6,843 bases of DNA from JBPEXY01 sp052031065 (GTDB lineage Bacteria; Pseudomonadota; Gammaproteobacteria; Immundisolibacterales; Immundisolibacteraceae). The notes below the pieces were generated by a model. It had not been told where the DNA came from, made no database searches, and saw only the letters and a list, made by a program, of their open reading frames with translations. Of this stretch, positions 1 to 6,119 are shown one piece after another. A program made the position numbers and the translations under genes. Where the stretch lies: assembly GCA_052031065.1 (NCBI GenBank), contig JBPEXY010000291.1, positions 1 to 6,843 of the forward strand, given 5' to 3'. Every line of letters starts with the position of its first letter. Position 1 is the first letter of the stretch.

Positions 1-2
1 CA

Positions 3-233
3 AAGTGTGCCTGGTCTCAGCAACGCCCGCAGCGGCGCCGGTCGCGATCTGACCGTGTACTCAGCAAACAGCCGTTCTCTGCTCATGTCACTTTGGCACG
101 CAGGGTGACTGCCTTGCCGCCACTGGTACAGCCCGCTCCGCTGAACTGGACTGTCGATGGGGTCAGCCTGGTTGAGTCTGTTCCAGTGGCGGGTCACCGG
201 GAGTATCGAATCCGTGAATTCTGGCCGCTTTGA
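3..233 (+). CDS. thpR: ThpR-like RNA 2',3'-cyclic phosphodiesterase (2'-5' RNA ligase family), C-terminal part
   Basis: Reading the frame that ends at TGA 231-233 gives 76 residues running off the left edge of the window. They contain PFSAHVTLARRV (residues 24-35), which fits the second HxTx motif of the 2H phosphoesterase superfamily. The rest fits the family's C-terminal pattern: LPP, then a W (residue 49), then VSLVES, then YRIREFWPL at the end. Family members such as E. coli ThpR are about 176 residues, so roughly the last 40 percent is visible. They act on 2',3'-cyclic phosphate RNA ends, and ligase activity is seen in vitro; the physiological role is unclear. The first 20 visible residues are arginine-rich and do not match the family well, so a frameshift near the edge cannot be excluded. 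The gene runs toward recA with a 199-base gap. In many relatives a cinA/pncC gene sits directly before recA; it is absent here. Confidence 0.8.
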   Translation, partial: KCAWSQQRPQRRRSRSDRVLSKQPFSAHVTLARRVTALPPLVQPAPLNWTVDGVSLVESVPVAGHREYRIREFWPL

Positions 234-244
234 CTAAATTTGTG

Positions 245-276
245 CGCCGGGGCAGGCGTTTCGATTGCCCTGGGCG
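245..276 (+). terminator. Strong GC-rich hairpin after thpR, lacking a T run
   Basis: The arms 245-254 and 266-276 form ten pairs, one of them G-T, with a single bulged G at 274 and an 11-base loop. The hairpin starts 12 bases after the thpR stop and ends well before the likely recA promoter, which is where a thpR terminator would sit. No T tract follows on either strand, so it is not a textbook intrinsic terminator. It could instead protect the 3' end of the message or assist Rho-dependent termination. The pairing is seen in the sequence; the role is inferred. Confidence 0.4.
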
Positions 277-298
277 GAGAAACTCGAACACCTATCAA

Positions 299-329
299 CT
301 GGCACGCCGATTTCACCCTGTGGGATAAT
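299..329 (+). promoter_or_regulatory. Candidate recA promoter with extended -10
   Basis: TGGGATAAT at 321-329 is a good extended -10: TG, one base, then GATAAT, which matches TATAAT at 5 of 6. CTGGCA at 299-304 is a possible -35 (4 of 6) with a long 19-base spacer, which an extended -10 can tolerate. Transcription would start near 336 and give a leader of about 97 bases. A second, weaker candidate is TTGGTT (351-356), 16 bases, TAAATT (373-378). No CTGT-N8-ACAG LexA box overlaps either one. The choice between the two is inference. Confidence 0.4.
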
Positions 330-381
330 TGTCGACTGTCTTACCAGTTCTTGGTTGCACTGCGATGGTGAGTAAATTGCG

Positions 382-396
382 GTTCGGGTCGGGTTC
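382..396 (+). promoter_or_regulatory. GTTC-N7-GTTC direct repeat upstream of recA
   Basis: GTTC at 382-385 and GTTC at 393-396 are separated by exactly seven bases, 36 bases before the recA ATG. This is the form of the LexA operator described for Alphaproteobacteria. Gammaproteobacterial LexA normally binds CTGT-N8-ACAG, which I do not find between thpR and recA. The repeat lies just after the -10 of the second candidate promoter, a position where a bound repressor could act. A chance match is quite possible, because only eight bases are specified. Confidence 0.25.
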
Positions 397-432
397 GCCG
401 ACAGCGCTGGCTAATATTTCCGGGGGTCAATA

Positions 433-1491
433 ATGGACGATAACAAAAAGCGGGCGCTGGACGCCGCGCTGGCACAGATCGACAAGCAGTTTGGTAAAGG
501 ATCGATCATGCGGCTGGGAGAAGAGGGGGGCTTTCGTGATGTGGAGGCGATCTCCACCGGTTCCCTTAATCTTGATATTGCCCTCGGTATTGGTGGCCTG
601 CCACGCGGTCGGGTGATCGAAATCTATGGCCCGGAATCTTCCGGCAAAACCACCATTGCGTTGCAGGTGATTGCCCAGGCCCAGGCTAACGGTGGTTCAG
701 CTGCTTTTGTCGATGCTGAGCATGCTCTCGACCCGGAATATGCCGGCAAACTTGGGGTTAATCTGGACGACTTGCTGGTGTCCCAGCCAGACACGGGAGA
801 GCAGGCGCTGGAGATCACCGACATGCTGGTGCGGTCGTCAGCACTTGATGTGGTGGTTGTCGACTCGGTGGCCGCGTTAACCCCGCGTGCAGAGCTTGAA
901 GGTGACATGGGTGATTCCCATGTTGGGCTGCAGGCACGCCTGATGTCCCAGGCGTTGCGTAAGCTGACTGGCAGCATCAACCGCGCCAACACCATGGTGA
1001 TTTTTATCAACCAGATCAGGATGAAAATTGGCGTCATGTTTGGTAGCCCGGAAACTACCACAGGTGGTAATGCGCTGAAATTCTATTCGTCGGTCCGACT
1101 CGATATTCGCCGCATCGGCGCGATTAAAAAGGGTGACGAAGTGATCGGTAATGAAACCCGGGTGAAGGTCGTAAAAAATAAGGTAGCGCCGCCGTTTAAA
1201 GTGGCTGAGTTTGAGATTCTCTACGGCGAGGGGGTCTCCCACGAGGGCGAAATTATCGATCTGGGCGTTGACTGTGGCATCCTTGAAAAATCAGGTTCCT
1301 GGTATAGCTACAATGGCGAGCGCATCGGGCAGGGCAAGGATAATGTACGCAATTTCCTCAAAGAAAACGTCGCTATGGCGATGGACGTTGAGGAGCAGAT
1401 CCGTAGGCAGTTGTTGCCTTCCGCCAGCGCCAAAACAGCTGCTGAAGATGGAGAAGGCGCGGCCGAGAAGACGCCGGCTGGCGTTGAGTGA
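433..1491 (+). CDS. recA: Recombinase RecA
   Basis: ATP-dependent DNA strand-exchange protein that forms filaments on single-stranded DNA in the cytoplasm, drives homologous recombination and repair, and triggers LexA self-cleavage where LexA exists. The 352 residues are full length (E. coli has 353) and the key positions share E. coli numbering. Visible are Walker A GPESSGKT (66-73, catalytic K72), the catalytic Glu E96 in FVDAEH, Walker B VVVDS with D144, the switch Gln Q194 in FINQIR, and the DNA-binding L2 loop near 195-209 with F203. The C-terminal tail (about 335-352) is acidic-leaning and alanine-rich, as usual. The ATG is preceded by a G-rich run (422-426) as ribosome binding site, and the N-terminus MDDNKKRALDAAL aligns with known RecA starts. 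The stop overlaps the recX start. No canonical LexA box is seen upstream, so its SOS control is uncertain. Confidence 0.98.
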   Translation: MDDNKKRALDAALAQIDKQFGKGSIMRLGEEGGFRDVEAISTGSLNLDIALGIGGLPRGRVIEIYGPESSGKTTIALQVIAQAQANGGSAAFVDAEHALDPEYAGKLGVNLDDLLVSQPDTGEQALEITDMLVRSSALDVVVVDSVAALTPRAELEGDMGDSHVGLQARLMSQALRKLTGSINRANTMVIFINQIRMKIGVMFGSPETTTGGNALKFYSSVRLDIRRIGAIKKGDEVIGNETRVKVVKNKVAPPFKVAEFEILYGEGVSHEGEIIDLGVDCGILEKSGSWYSYNGERIGQGKDNVRNFLKENVAMAMDVEEQIRRQLLPSASAKTAAEDGEGAAEKTPAGVE

Positions 1492-1976
1492 CCGACAGCG
1501 ACCCGCAGGAGTTTAGCGAGGCCTATAACCGGACACTGGGGCTGCTGTCGCGGCGTGATCACTCGGCAATGGAACTGCGCCGCAAGCTCAGCTCGCGGGG
1601 TTACGATGATGATCTCGTTGAACAGGTGCTGGAGCAGCTCGAGAGTCGTGGCCTGCAATCCGATGAGCTCTTTGCGCGTAACTATGTGCAGTCAAGGCGT
1701 GGCCGTGGATTCGGTCCGGTGAAAATAGCTGCAGAACTTCGTCAGCACGGAATTGACCGCCAGTTGCTCTCTGATCTGGTCGACGAACGTGACCGGGGCT
1801 GGCTGCTGGAGTGTCAGCGGCTGATGGAGCGCAAATTTTCCAGAGCGACCGGAGCCGTTGACCGCAAAGAGAAACTGCGCCGCAGCCGTTTTCTGCTGCA
1901 AAGGGGTTTTCCGCCGTCGATGGTGTCGCGGCTGCTCGATGGGTCCAGTCATGACGATTTTGAATTTGATGAATAG
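1488..1976 (+). CDS. recX: Recombination regulatory protein RecX
   Basis: Small helical modulator that binds RecA filaments and, in E. coli, limits their growth and inhibits RecA activity. The 162 residues are close to E. coli RecX (166). Family signatures are LLSRRDHSAMELRRKLSSRGY (split as residues 19-39), the highly conserved stretch ARNYVQSRRGRGFGP (63-77) followed by KIAAELRQHGI, and KLRRSRFLLQRGF (129-141). These correspond to repeated three-helix units. The C-terminus is acidic (DDFEFDE). The start is GTG at 1488, sharing GTGA with the recA stop, and no good Shine-Dalgarno lies at the right distance, so translation probably depends on ribosomes finishing recA. A downstream ATG at 1570 would remove conserved N-terminal sequence and is less likely. 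E. coli has a terminator between recA and recX; here there is no room for one. Confidence 0.95.
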   Translation: MTDSDPQEFSEAYNRTLGLLSRRDHSAMELRRKLSSRGYDDDLVEQVLEQLESRGLQSDELFARNYVQSRRGRGFGPVKIAAELRQHGIDRQLLSDLVDERDRGWLLECQRLMERKFSRATGAVDRKEKLRRSRFLLQRGFPPSMVSRLLDGSSHDDFEFDE

Positions 1977-2038
1977 CCGGTTGGTCTGCTGGCTACCGTA
2001 GATGGATATTCTGGCCTGATATGAGAGTGGATTAACCA

Positions 2039-4642
2039 ATGAGTGAACTGAGCAGCGGCGAGGCGTTGCGCGAAGCGTTTCTGGAATACTTTGCCCAGCG
2101 TGGCCATCAGCGGGTGGAAAGTGCTTCCCTGGTGCCGGCCGATGATCCTACCCTGTTGTTTACCAACGCCGGTATGGTCCCGTTCAAGGGGCTGTTCCTG
2201 GGTCAGGAGCGGCGCGAATACAACCGTGCCACCAGTTCACAGCGCTGTGTCCGCGCCGGTGGTAAACATAACGATCTTGAAAACGTCGGCTATACCGCAC
2301 GTCACCACACCTTTTTTGAAATGCTCGGCAATTTCAGTTTCGGTGACTATTTCAAGCACGATGCCATCCGCTACGCCTGGGAATTTCTTACCGAGGTGAT
2401 CAAGCTTCCGCCAGAACGGCTCTGGGTTACCATCTTTGAAGAGGACGACGAAGCCGCCGCCATCTGGCTGGATGAAATCGGCGTGGATCCGCAGCGTTTT
2501 TCGCGTATCGGGGCCAAAGATAACTTCTGGAGCATGGGTGATACCGGCCCCTGCGGGCCCTGTACCGAGATCTTCTATGATCACGGTGAAGAGATTGCCG
2601 GCGGTCCGCCTGGAACTCCGGAAGAGGATGGTGATCGCTATATCGAAATCTGGAATCTGGTGTTCATGCAGTATGACCGCCAGGCGGATGGCAGCCTCAA
2701 ACCACTGCCAAAACCCTCCGTCGATACCGGCATGGGTCTGGAGCGGCTGGCGGCTATTCTGCAGGGCGTGCACGATAACTTTGATACCGACCTGTTTGTC
2801 CCGCTGATTAAAGCAACAGCGGAAATTCTCGATGTCCCGGCGGATGATTCACGCTCCCTGCGGGTGATTGCCGATCACATCCGCTCCTGTGCGTTCCTGA
2901 TTGCCGATGGTGTTCTGCCCTCGAATGAAGGGCGCGGCTATGTGTTGCGGCGAATCATTCGCCGCGCCGTGCGTCACGGTTCGCGTCTGGGAGCGACAGA
3001 GCCTTTCTTTTTCAAGTTGGTCGCGCCGCTGGAACAACTGCTCGGCAACGCTTACCCGGTGCTGACCCAACAGCGAGAGCAGGTCGAGACGCAGTTGCAA
3101 CTGGAAGAGGAACGGTTTGCTGCGACTCTGGAGCAGGGGATGCAGATCTTTGAGCGAGATGTTGCCGAACTGGAGGGTGACAGGCTTCCCGGAGAATTGC
3201 TGTTTCGCCTCTATGATACCTATGGATTTCCGGTCGATCTGACCGCAGACATCGCTCGTGAGCGGGGTTTGCAGGTCGACATGGAAGGTTTTGAAGTGGA
3301 GATGGAAGCGCAGCGGTCGCGAGCTCGCGCCGCAAGTGGTTTTGGCGCTCAGCAGAAACTGGTGGTCGATGCAGGGCTTAGCAGTGAATTCACCGGCTAC
3401 GAACACGACCAGGAAAGCGCAAAGGTCATTGCCATCTACCGGGACAACCAGGCGGTGCAGAGTGCTGCCATTGGCGAGCAGGTAATAATCTTTCTTGACC
3501 GCTCGCCCTTTTACGCCGAGTCCGGTGGTCAGGTCGGTGATCACGGCGCTCTGATTGCCAACGGCTGCCATTTTGCCGTAACCGATACGCAGAAATATGG
3601 TGAGGCCATCGGCCACGCTGGTGTGCTCGAGCAGGGTAGTGTGATGGTAGGTGATCAGGTCACCGCGCAGATTGGGACTGCAGAACGCAGCTCCACGGCA
3701 GCCCACCACTCGGCGACTCACCTGCTGCACGCCGCGCTTCGAAATGAGCTGGGTGATCACGTTACCCAGAAGGGCTCGCTGGTTGATCCACAGCGGCTGC
3801 GATTTGATTTCTCCCACGGTCAACCGGTCAGCGGGGAACAGCTGCGTCGAATAGAGGCTGCTGTGAACACCCAGATTCGCAACAATGCGCCGGTCGAGGT
3901 CACTGAGTCGACGATGGACGAAGCCCGTAATCGCGGTGCAATGGCTCTGTTTGGCGAAAAATATGGCGATACCGTTCGCGTAGTCGGTATGGGGGACTAC
4001 TCAATCGAGCTGTGCGGGGGCACCCACGTTCGGGCTGCAGGTGATATCGGGTTTTTCAAAATTACTGGTGAATCTGGAGTTGCCGCTGGGGTGCGGCGGA
4101 TTGAAGCGGTTTGTGGTGAACAGGCTGAACAGTGGGTGGCTGATCAGCAGCAGATGGTGGAGCAGGTGGGCATGCTTCTCAAGACCAGCGGGGATCAGCT
4201 CATGGAGCGGGTCGCAGGGCTGCTTGGCCAGAACCGAGAATTGGCTGCCGAGGTGGAAAAGCTGAGAAATGCCTCTGCACAGCAGGCGAGCGGTCAACTG
4301 CACGAACAGGCCATCGATGTGGGAGACATCAAAGTGCTCGCCGTCCGTCTTGATATGGAGCCGAAAGCGTTACGTGAGGCGGCAGACCGACTAAAAGACA
4401 AGCTTGGCAAAGCCGTGGTGCTGTTGGCCGCAGTCGATGGTGAAAAAGTTAGCCTGGTTGCCGGCGTGAGTAAGGAGATCAGTGGCCGGCTGAAAGCGGG
4501 TGACCTGGTCAACCTTGCCGCCCAGCAGGTGGGGGGTAAGGGGGGTGGTCGTCCCGATATGGCGATGGCCGGTGGCAAGGAGCCGGATAATGTCGAAAAA
4601 GCGTTAGCCGTCGCTTTACCCTGGGTAAACCAATCACTCTGA
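2039..4642 (+). CDS. alaS: Alanyl-tRNA synthetase
   Basis: Class II synthetase that charges tRNA-Ala and clears mischarged Ser/Gly-tRNA-Ala, in the cytoplasm. At 867 residues it is near E. coli AlaRS (876). Domains in order: aminoacylation core about 1-240, with the motif 2 region RCVRAGGKHNDLENVG (69-84) and motif 3 GMGLERL (231-237); tRNA recognition about 250-450; editing domain about 550-700, with zinc ligands HxxxH (H557, H561) and CGGTH (C659, H663); a coiled-coil linker about 700-755; and the C-Ala domain ending with the glycine-rich GGKGGGRPDMAMAGG (832-846). All ligands are present. The ATG follows GAGAGTGG at 2023-2030 with eight bases of spacing. It lies 62 bases after recX with no convincing terminator between, so read-through from recA-recX is possible. 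Confidence 0.98.
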   Translation: MSELSSGEALREAFLEYFAQRGHQRVESASLVPADDPTLLFTNAGMVPFKGLFLGQERREYNRATSSQRCVRAGGKHNDLENVGYTARHHTFFEMLGNFSFGDYFKHDAIRYAWEFLTEVIKLPPERLWVTIFEEDDEAAAIWLDEIGVDPQRFSRIGAKDNFWSMGDTGPCGPCTEIFYDHGEEIAGGPPGTPEEDGDRYIEIWNLVFMQYDRQADGSLKPLPKPSVDTGMGLERLAAILQGVHDNFDTDLFVPLIKATAEILDVPADDSRSLRVIADHIRSCAFLIADGVLPSNEGRGYVLRRIIRRAVRHGSRLGATEPFFFKLVAPLEQLLGNAYPVLTQQREQVETQLQLEEERFAATLEQGMQIFERDVAELEGDRLPGELLFRLYDTYGFPVDLTADIARERGLQVDMEGFEVEMEAQRSRARAASGFGAQQKLVVDAGLSSEFTGYEHDQESAKVIAIYRDNQAVQSAAIGEQVIIFLDRSPFYAESGGQVGDHGALIANGCHFAVTDTQKYGEAIGHAGVLEQGSVMVGDQVTAQIGTAERSSTAAHHSATHLLHAALRNELGDHVTQKGSLVDPQRLRFDFSHGQPVSGEQLRRIEAAVNTQIRNNAPVEVTESTMDEARNRGAMALFGEKYGDTVRVVGMGDYSIELCGGTHVRAAGDIGFFKITGESGVAAGVRRIEAVCGEQAEQWVADQQQMVEQVGMLLKTSGDQLMERVAGLLGQNRELAAEVEKLRNASAQQASGQLHEQAIDVGDIKVLAVRLDMEPKALREAADRLKDKLGKAVVLLAAVDGEKVSLVAGVSKEISGRLKAGDLVNLAAQQVGGKGGGRPDMAMAGGKEPDNVEKALAVALPWVNQSL

Positions 4643-4655
4643 CTGAACGGCTGCT

Positions 4656-4683
4656 CGGTGGTGCAGAAAAACTCTGCCAACCG
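4656..4683 (+). other. Hairpin in the alaS-lysC gap
   Basis: GCAGA (4663-4667) and TCTGC (4673-4677) form a five-pair stem around an AAAAC loop. Beyond a small internal loop, CGGT (4656-4659) and ACCG (4680-4683) add four pairs. It begins 13 bases after the alaS stop. No T run follows, so it is not an intrinsic terminator. It may stabilise the alaS 3' end or belong to a lysC leader. CGGT could instead pair with a second ACCG at 4744-4747. Confidence 0.35.
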
Positions 4684-4706
4684 TGACAGATCTAGAAGGC
4701 GAATGG

Positions 4707-4757
4707 ATGCTCTTCAGAGGCCATTTGCGCAGTTCCGACAGGAACCGTTTTTGTTAA
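4707..4757 (+). CDS. Possible short leader ORF before lysC (16 codons)
   Basis: AGAAGG at 4694-4699 is the best Shine-Dalgarno sequence in the alaS-lysC gap and lies seven bases before the ATG at 4707. That ORF encodes MLFRGHLRSSDRNRFC and stops at 4755-4757, thirteen bases before the lysC ATG and just after a terminator-like hairpin. A second ATG at 4703 opens a 25-codon frame that stops at 4778-4780, overlapping the lysC start by ten bases. lysC itself has only a weak ribosome binding site, so either ORF could feed it ribosomes. The peptide has four Arg codons, including AGA and AGG, and no Lys or Thr, so it does not fit classical attenuation by pathway end product. Its expression is unproven. 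Confidence 0.25.
   Translation: MLFRGHLRSSDRNRFC
4732..4752 (+). terminator. Weak terminator-like hairpin in the lysC leader
   Basis: GTTCC (4732-4736) pairs with GGAAC (4741-4745) around a GACA loop, and TTTTT follows at 4748-4752. The stem is only five pairs, so termination would be partial. It could end alaS transcripts, but it sits 18 bases before the lysC ATG, leaving little room for a lysC promoter and ribosome binding site downstream. That position suits an attenuator better than a simple gene-end terminator. Confidence 0.35.
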
Positions 4758-4770
4758 CAATCGAGTCAAA

Positions 4771-5985
4771 ATGTCCCTAATCGTACAGAAATTTGGCGGC
4801 ACTTCCATGGCCGACCCCGACACCATTGGCCTAGTTGCCGACAGAGTGGCCCGGGCCAGTAAAGAATCGCAGGTCGTCGTCGTAGTGTCAGCCATGTCTG
4901 GGCAGACCAATAAACTGGTGGAGCTGGCCCACGCGGTGCAGGAACGGCCCGACAAGCGTGAAATGGACGTGCTGCTGGCTACCGGTGAGCAGGTGTCGAT
5001 CGCCCTGCTGTCGATGGCGCTGAAACAGCGCGGTGTCGAAGCCCGTTCCTTCGTTGCCAGTCAGGTAAAAATCAAAACCGATCAGGCCCACGGTAAAGCA
5101 CGCATCATCTCTATCGATCAGCAGGCAATCAATGTAGCACTCAAAGCGGGGCAGGTTGCCGTTGTCGCTGGATTTCAGGGCATTGACGACAACGGCAACA
5201 TTACTACCCTCGGCCGTGGTGGTTCTGATACTTCCGCAGTGGCGCTGGCAGCGGCGCTCAAAGCCGACGAATGTCAGATTTATACCGATGTGGACGGTGT
5301 CTATACCACCGATCCGCGTATCGAACCGCGTGCCCGCAGGCTGGAGCAGATTACCTTTGAAGAGATGCTCGAAATGGCCAGCCTGGGGGCCAAAGTGCTG
5401 CAGATTCGTTCGGTAGAGTTTGCCGGTAAATACCAGGTGCCGCTGAGGGTTTTATCTACCTTTACCGAAGGCCCCGGCACCCTGATTACACTAGAGGACC
5501 ATCAGATGGAACAGGCGTTGATTTCAGGCATCGCGTTTAACCGGGACGAGGCAAAAATTACCATTCTCGGTGTACCTGACCGTCCCGGAGTCGCTTATGC
5601 CATTCTCGGCAGGGTGGCAGAGCGCAATATTGAAGTCGACATGATTATTCAAAACACCGGTGCGGACGGTCTAACCGACTTTACTTTTACCGTCCACCGA
5701 AACGACTTTTCCGATACTCTGGCTCTACTGCAACCCGTCGCTGAAGAGCTAGGGGCGCAAGGGATTAACGGAGATGATCGCATTGTTAAAGTGTCTGTGG
5801 TCGGTGTCGGCATGCGCTCTCATGCCGGGATTGCCGCGTCCATGTTCGAGACGCTCAGCAACGAAGGCATTAACGTGGAGATGATCTCTACATCGGAAAT
5901 CAAGATTTCGGTAGTGATCGATGAGAAATATCTAGAGCTGGCCGTGCGCGCACTGCACCGAGATTTTGAATTAGAAGAAGCTTAA
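4771..5985 (+). CDS. lysC: Aspartate kinase (aspartokinase), alpha subunit
   Basis: Phosphorylates L-aspartate with ATP, the first step toward lysine, threonine, methionine and diaminopimelate, in the cytoplasm. The 404 residues match the stand-alone Pseudomonas-type enzyme and not the fused aspartokinase-homoserine dehydrogenase. The kinase domain (about 1-240) shows KFGGTS (7-12), VVSAMSGQTNKL (38-49), TTLGRGGSD (145-153) and YTDVDGVYTTDPR (171-183). Two ACT domains follow, about 264-330 (ILGVPDRPGVAYAILG) and about 342-400 (VVGVGMRSHAGIAASMFETL), the usual sites of feedback binding by lysine and/or threonine. The start is set by the conserved MSLIVQKFGG N-terminus, although the upstream ribosome binding site is poor (GAG at 4763-4765). 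The gap to csrA is 134 bases. The C-terminal part has its own internal start. Confidence 0.97.
   Translation: MSLIVQKFGGTSMADPDTIGLVADRVARASKESQVVVVVSAMSGQTNKLVELAHAVQERPDKREMDVLLATGEQVSIALLSMALKQRGVEARSFVASQVKIKTDQAHGKARIISIDQQAINVALKAGQVAVVAGFQGIDDNGNITTLGRGGSDTSAVALAAALKADECQIYTDVDGVYTTDPRIEPRARRLEQITFEEMLEMASLGAKVLQIRSVEFAGKYQVPLRVLSTFTEGPGTLITLEDHQMEQALISGIAFNRDEAKITILGVPDRPGVAYAILGRVAERNIEVDMIIQNTGADGLTDFTFTVHRNDFSDTLALLQPVAEELGAQGINGDDRIVKVSVVGVGMRSHAGIAASMFETLSNEGINVEMISTSEIKISVVIDEKYLELAVRALHRDFELEEA
5506..5985 (+). CDS. Aspartokinase beta subunit from an internal in-frame start
   Basis: ATG at 5506 (Met246 of LysC) is in frame and preceded by AGAGGA (5493-5498) with seven bases of spacing. 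That is a better ribosome binding site than the one before lysC itself. Translation from here gives 159 residues starting MEQALISGIAFNRDEAKI and comprising just the two ACT domains. In alpha2beta2 aspartokinases, for example in Bacillus subtilis (LysC) and Corynebacterium glutamicum, the beta subunit is made in this way from within the alpha gene and forms part of the effector-binding unit. The boundary between kinase and ACT domains falls at the same place here. The start and ribosome binding site are seen; use in this organism is inferred. Confidence 0.6.
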   Translation: MEQALISGIAFNRDEAKITILGVPDRPGVAYAILGRVAERNIEVDMIIQNTGADGLTDFTFTVHRNDFSDTLALLQPVAEELGAQGINGDDRIVKVSVVGVGMRSHAGIAASMFETLSNEGINVEMISTSEIKISVVIDEKYLELAVRALHRDFELEEA

Positions 5986-5991
5986 ATAAAC

Positions 5992-6009
5992 TGACCGGGT
6001 GGTCGGTCA
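5992..6009 (+). other. Perfect inverted repeat just after lysC
   Basis: TGACCG (5992-5997) and CGGTCA (6004-6009) are perfect complements around a GGTGGT loop, six bases after the lysC stop. A run of four A follows instead of T, so it is not an intrinsic terminator for the + strand. It may be a 3'-end stabilising hairpin, a weak Rho-assisted stop or a protein-binding palindrome. Confidence 0.35.
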
Positions 6010-6061
6010 AAAGTTACCTAGGCTATTGATTTAAAAATAGTAATCTCTCAGTATGTCTTTC

Positions 6062-6114
6062 GGAGGAGATACTCGGCCCGGTTTCAGGACCGATCAATAC
6101 ATTCCAGGGAGAGA
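6062..6114 (+). promoter_or_regulatory. csrA leader with four GGA motifs (possible CsrA autoregulation)
   Basis: GGA triplets occur at 6062-6064, 6065-6067, 6087-6089 and 6108-6110. The third is inside or at the edge of a small hairpin, CGGT (6079-6082) with ACCG (6089-6092), loop TTCAGG. The last lies in AGGGAGAGA (6106-6114), the ribosome binding site of csrA. CsrA dimers bind GGA in loops and across Shine-Dalgarno sequences, and E. coli CsrA represses its own translation through several such sites. GGAGGA at 6062-6067 looks like a strong Shine-Dalgarno sequence but has no start codon after it, which favours a protein-binding role. The motifs are seen; the autoregulation is inferred. Confidence 0.5.
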
Positions 6115-6119
6115 GAATA

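Noticed and set aside
151..166. CTG-N10-CAG resembling a LexA box
   Set aside because: It lies inside the thpR coding region about 270 bases before recA, matches only the outermost six bases, and its centre is not AT-rich.
335..348. ACTG-N6-CAGT inverted repeat in the recA leader
   Set aside because: The half-sites resemble a LexA box but the spacing is six instead of ten bases, so a LexA dimer would not fit.
1974..1998. Terminator between recX and alaS
   Set aside because: Only short competing stems (TAGCC/GGCTA or CGGT/ACCG) with long loops and no T run follow the recX stop.
2021..2035. Four-codon ORF (MRVD) just before alaS
   Set aside because: It overlaps the alaS Shine-Dalgarno and has none of its own; most likely chance.
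2237..2773. 178-residue reverse-strand ORF
   Set aside because: Antisense shadow of the alaS catalytic domain with no family signature.
2849..3823. 324-residue reverse-strand ORF
   Set aside because: It lies wholly within alaS, which has every expected domain; the reverse frame has no recognisable motif and is a shadow of a GC-rich gene.
4643..4770. Lysine riboswitch before lysC
   Set aside because: At 128 bases the gap is shorter than the usual lysine riboswitch, and the five-helix junction and its conserved core are not seen.
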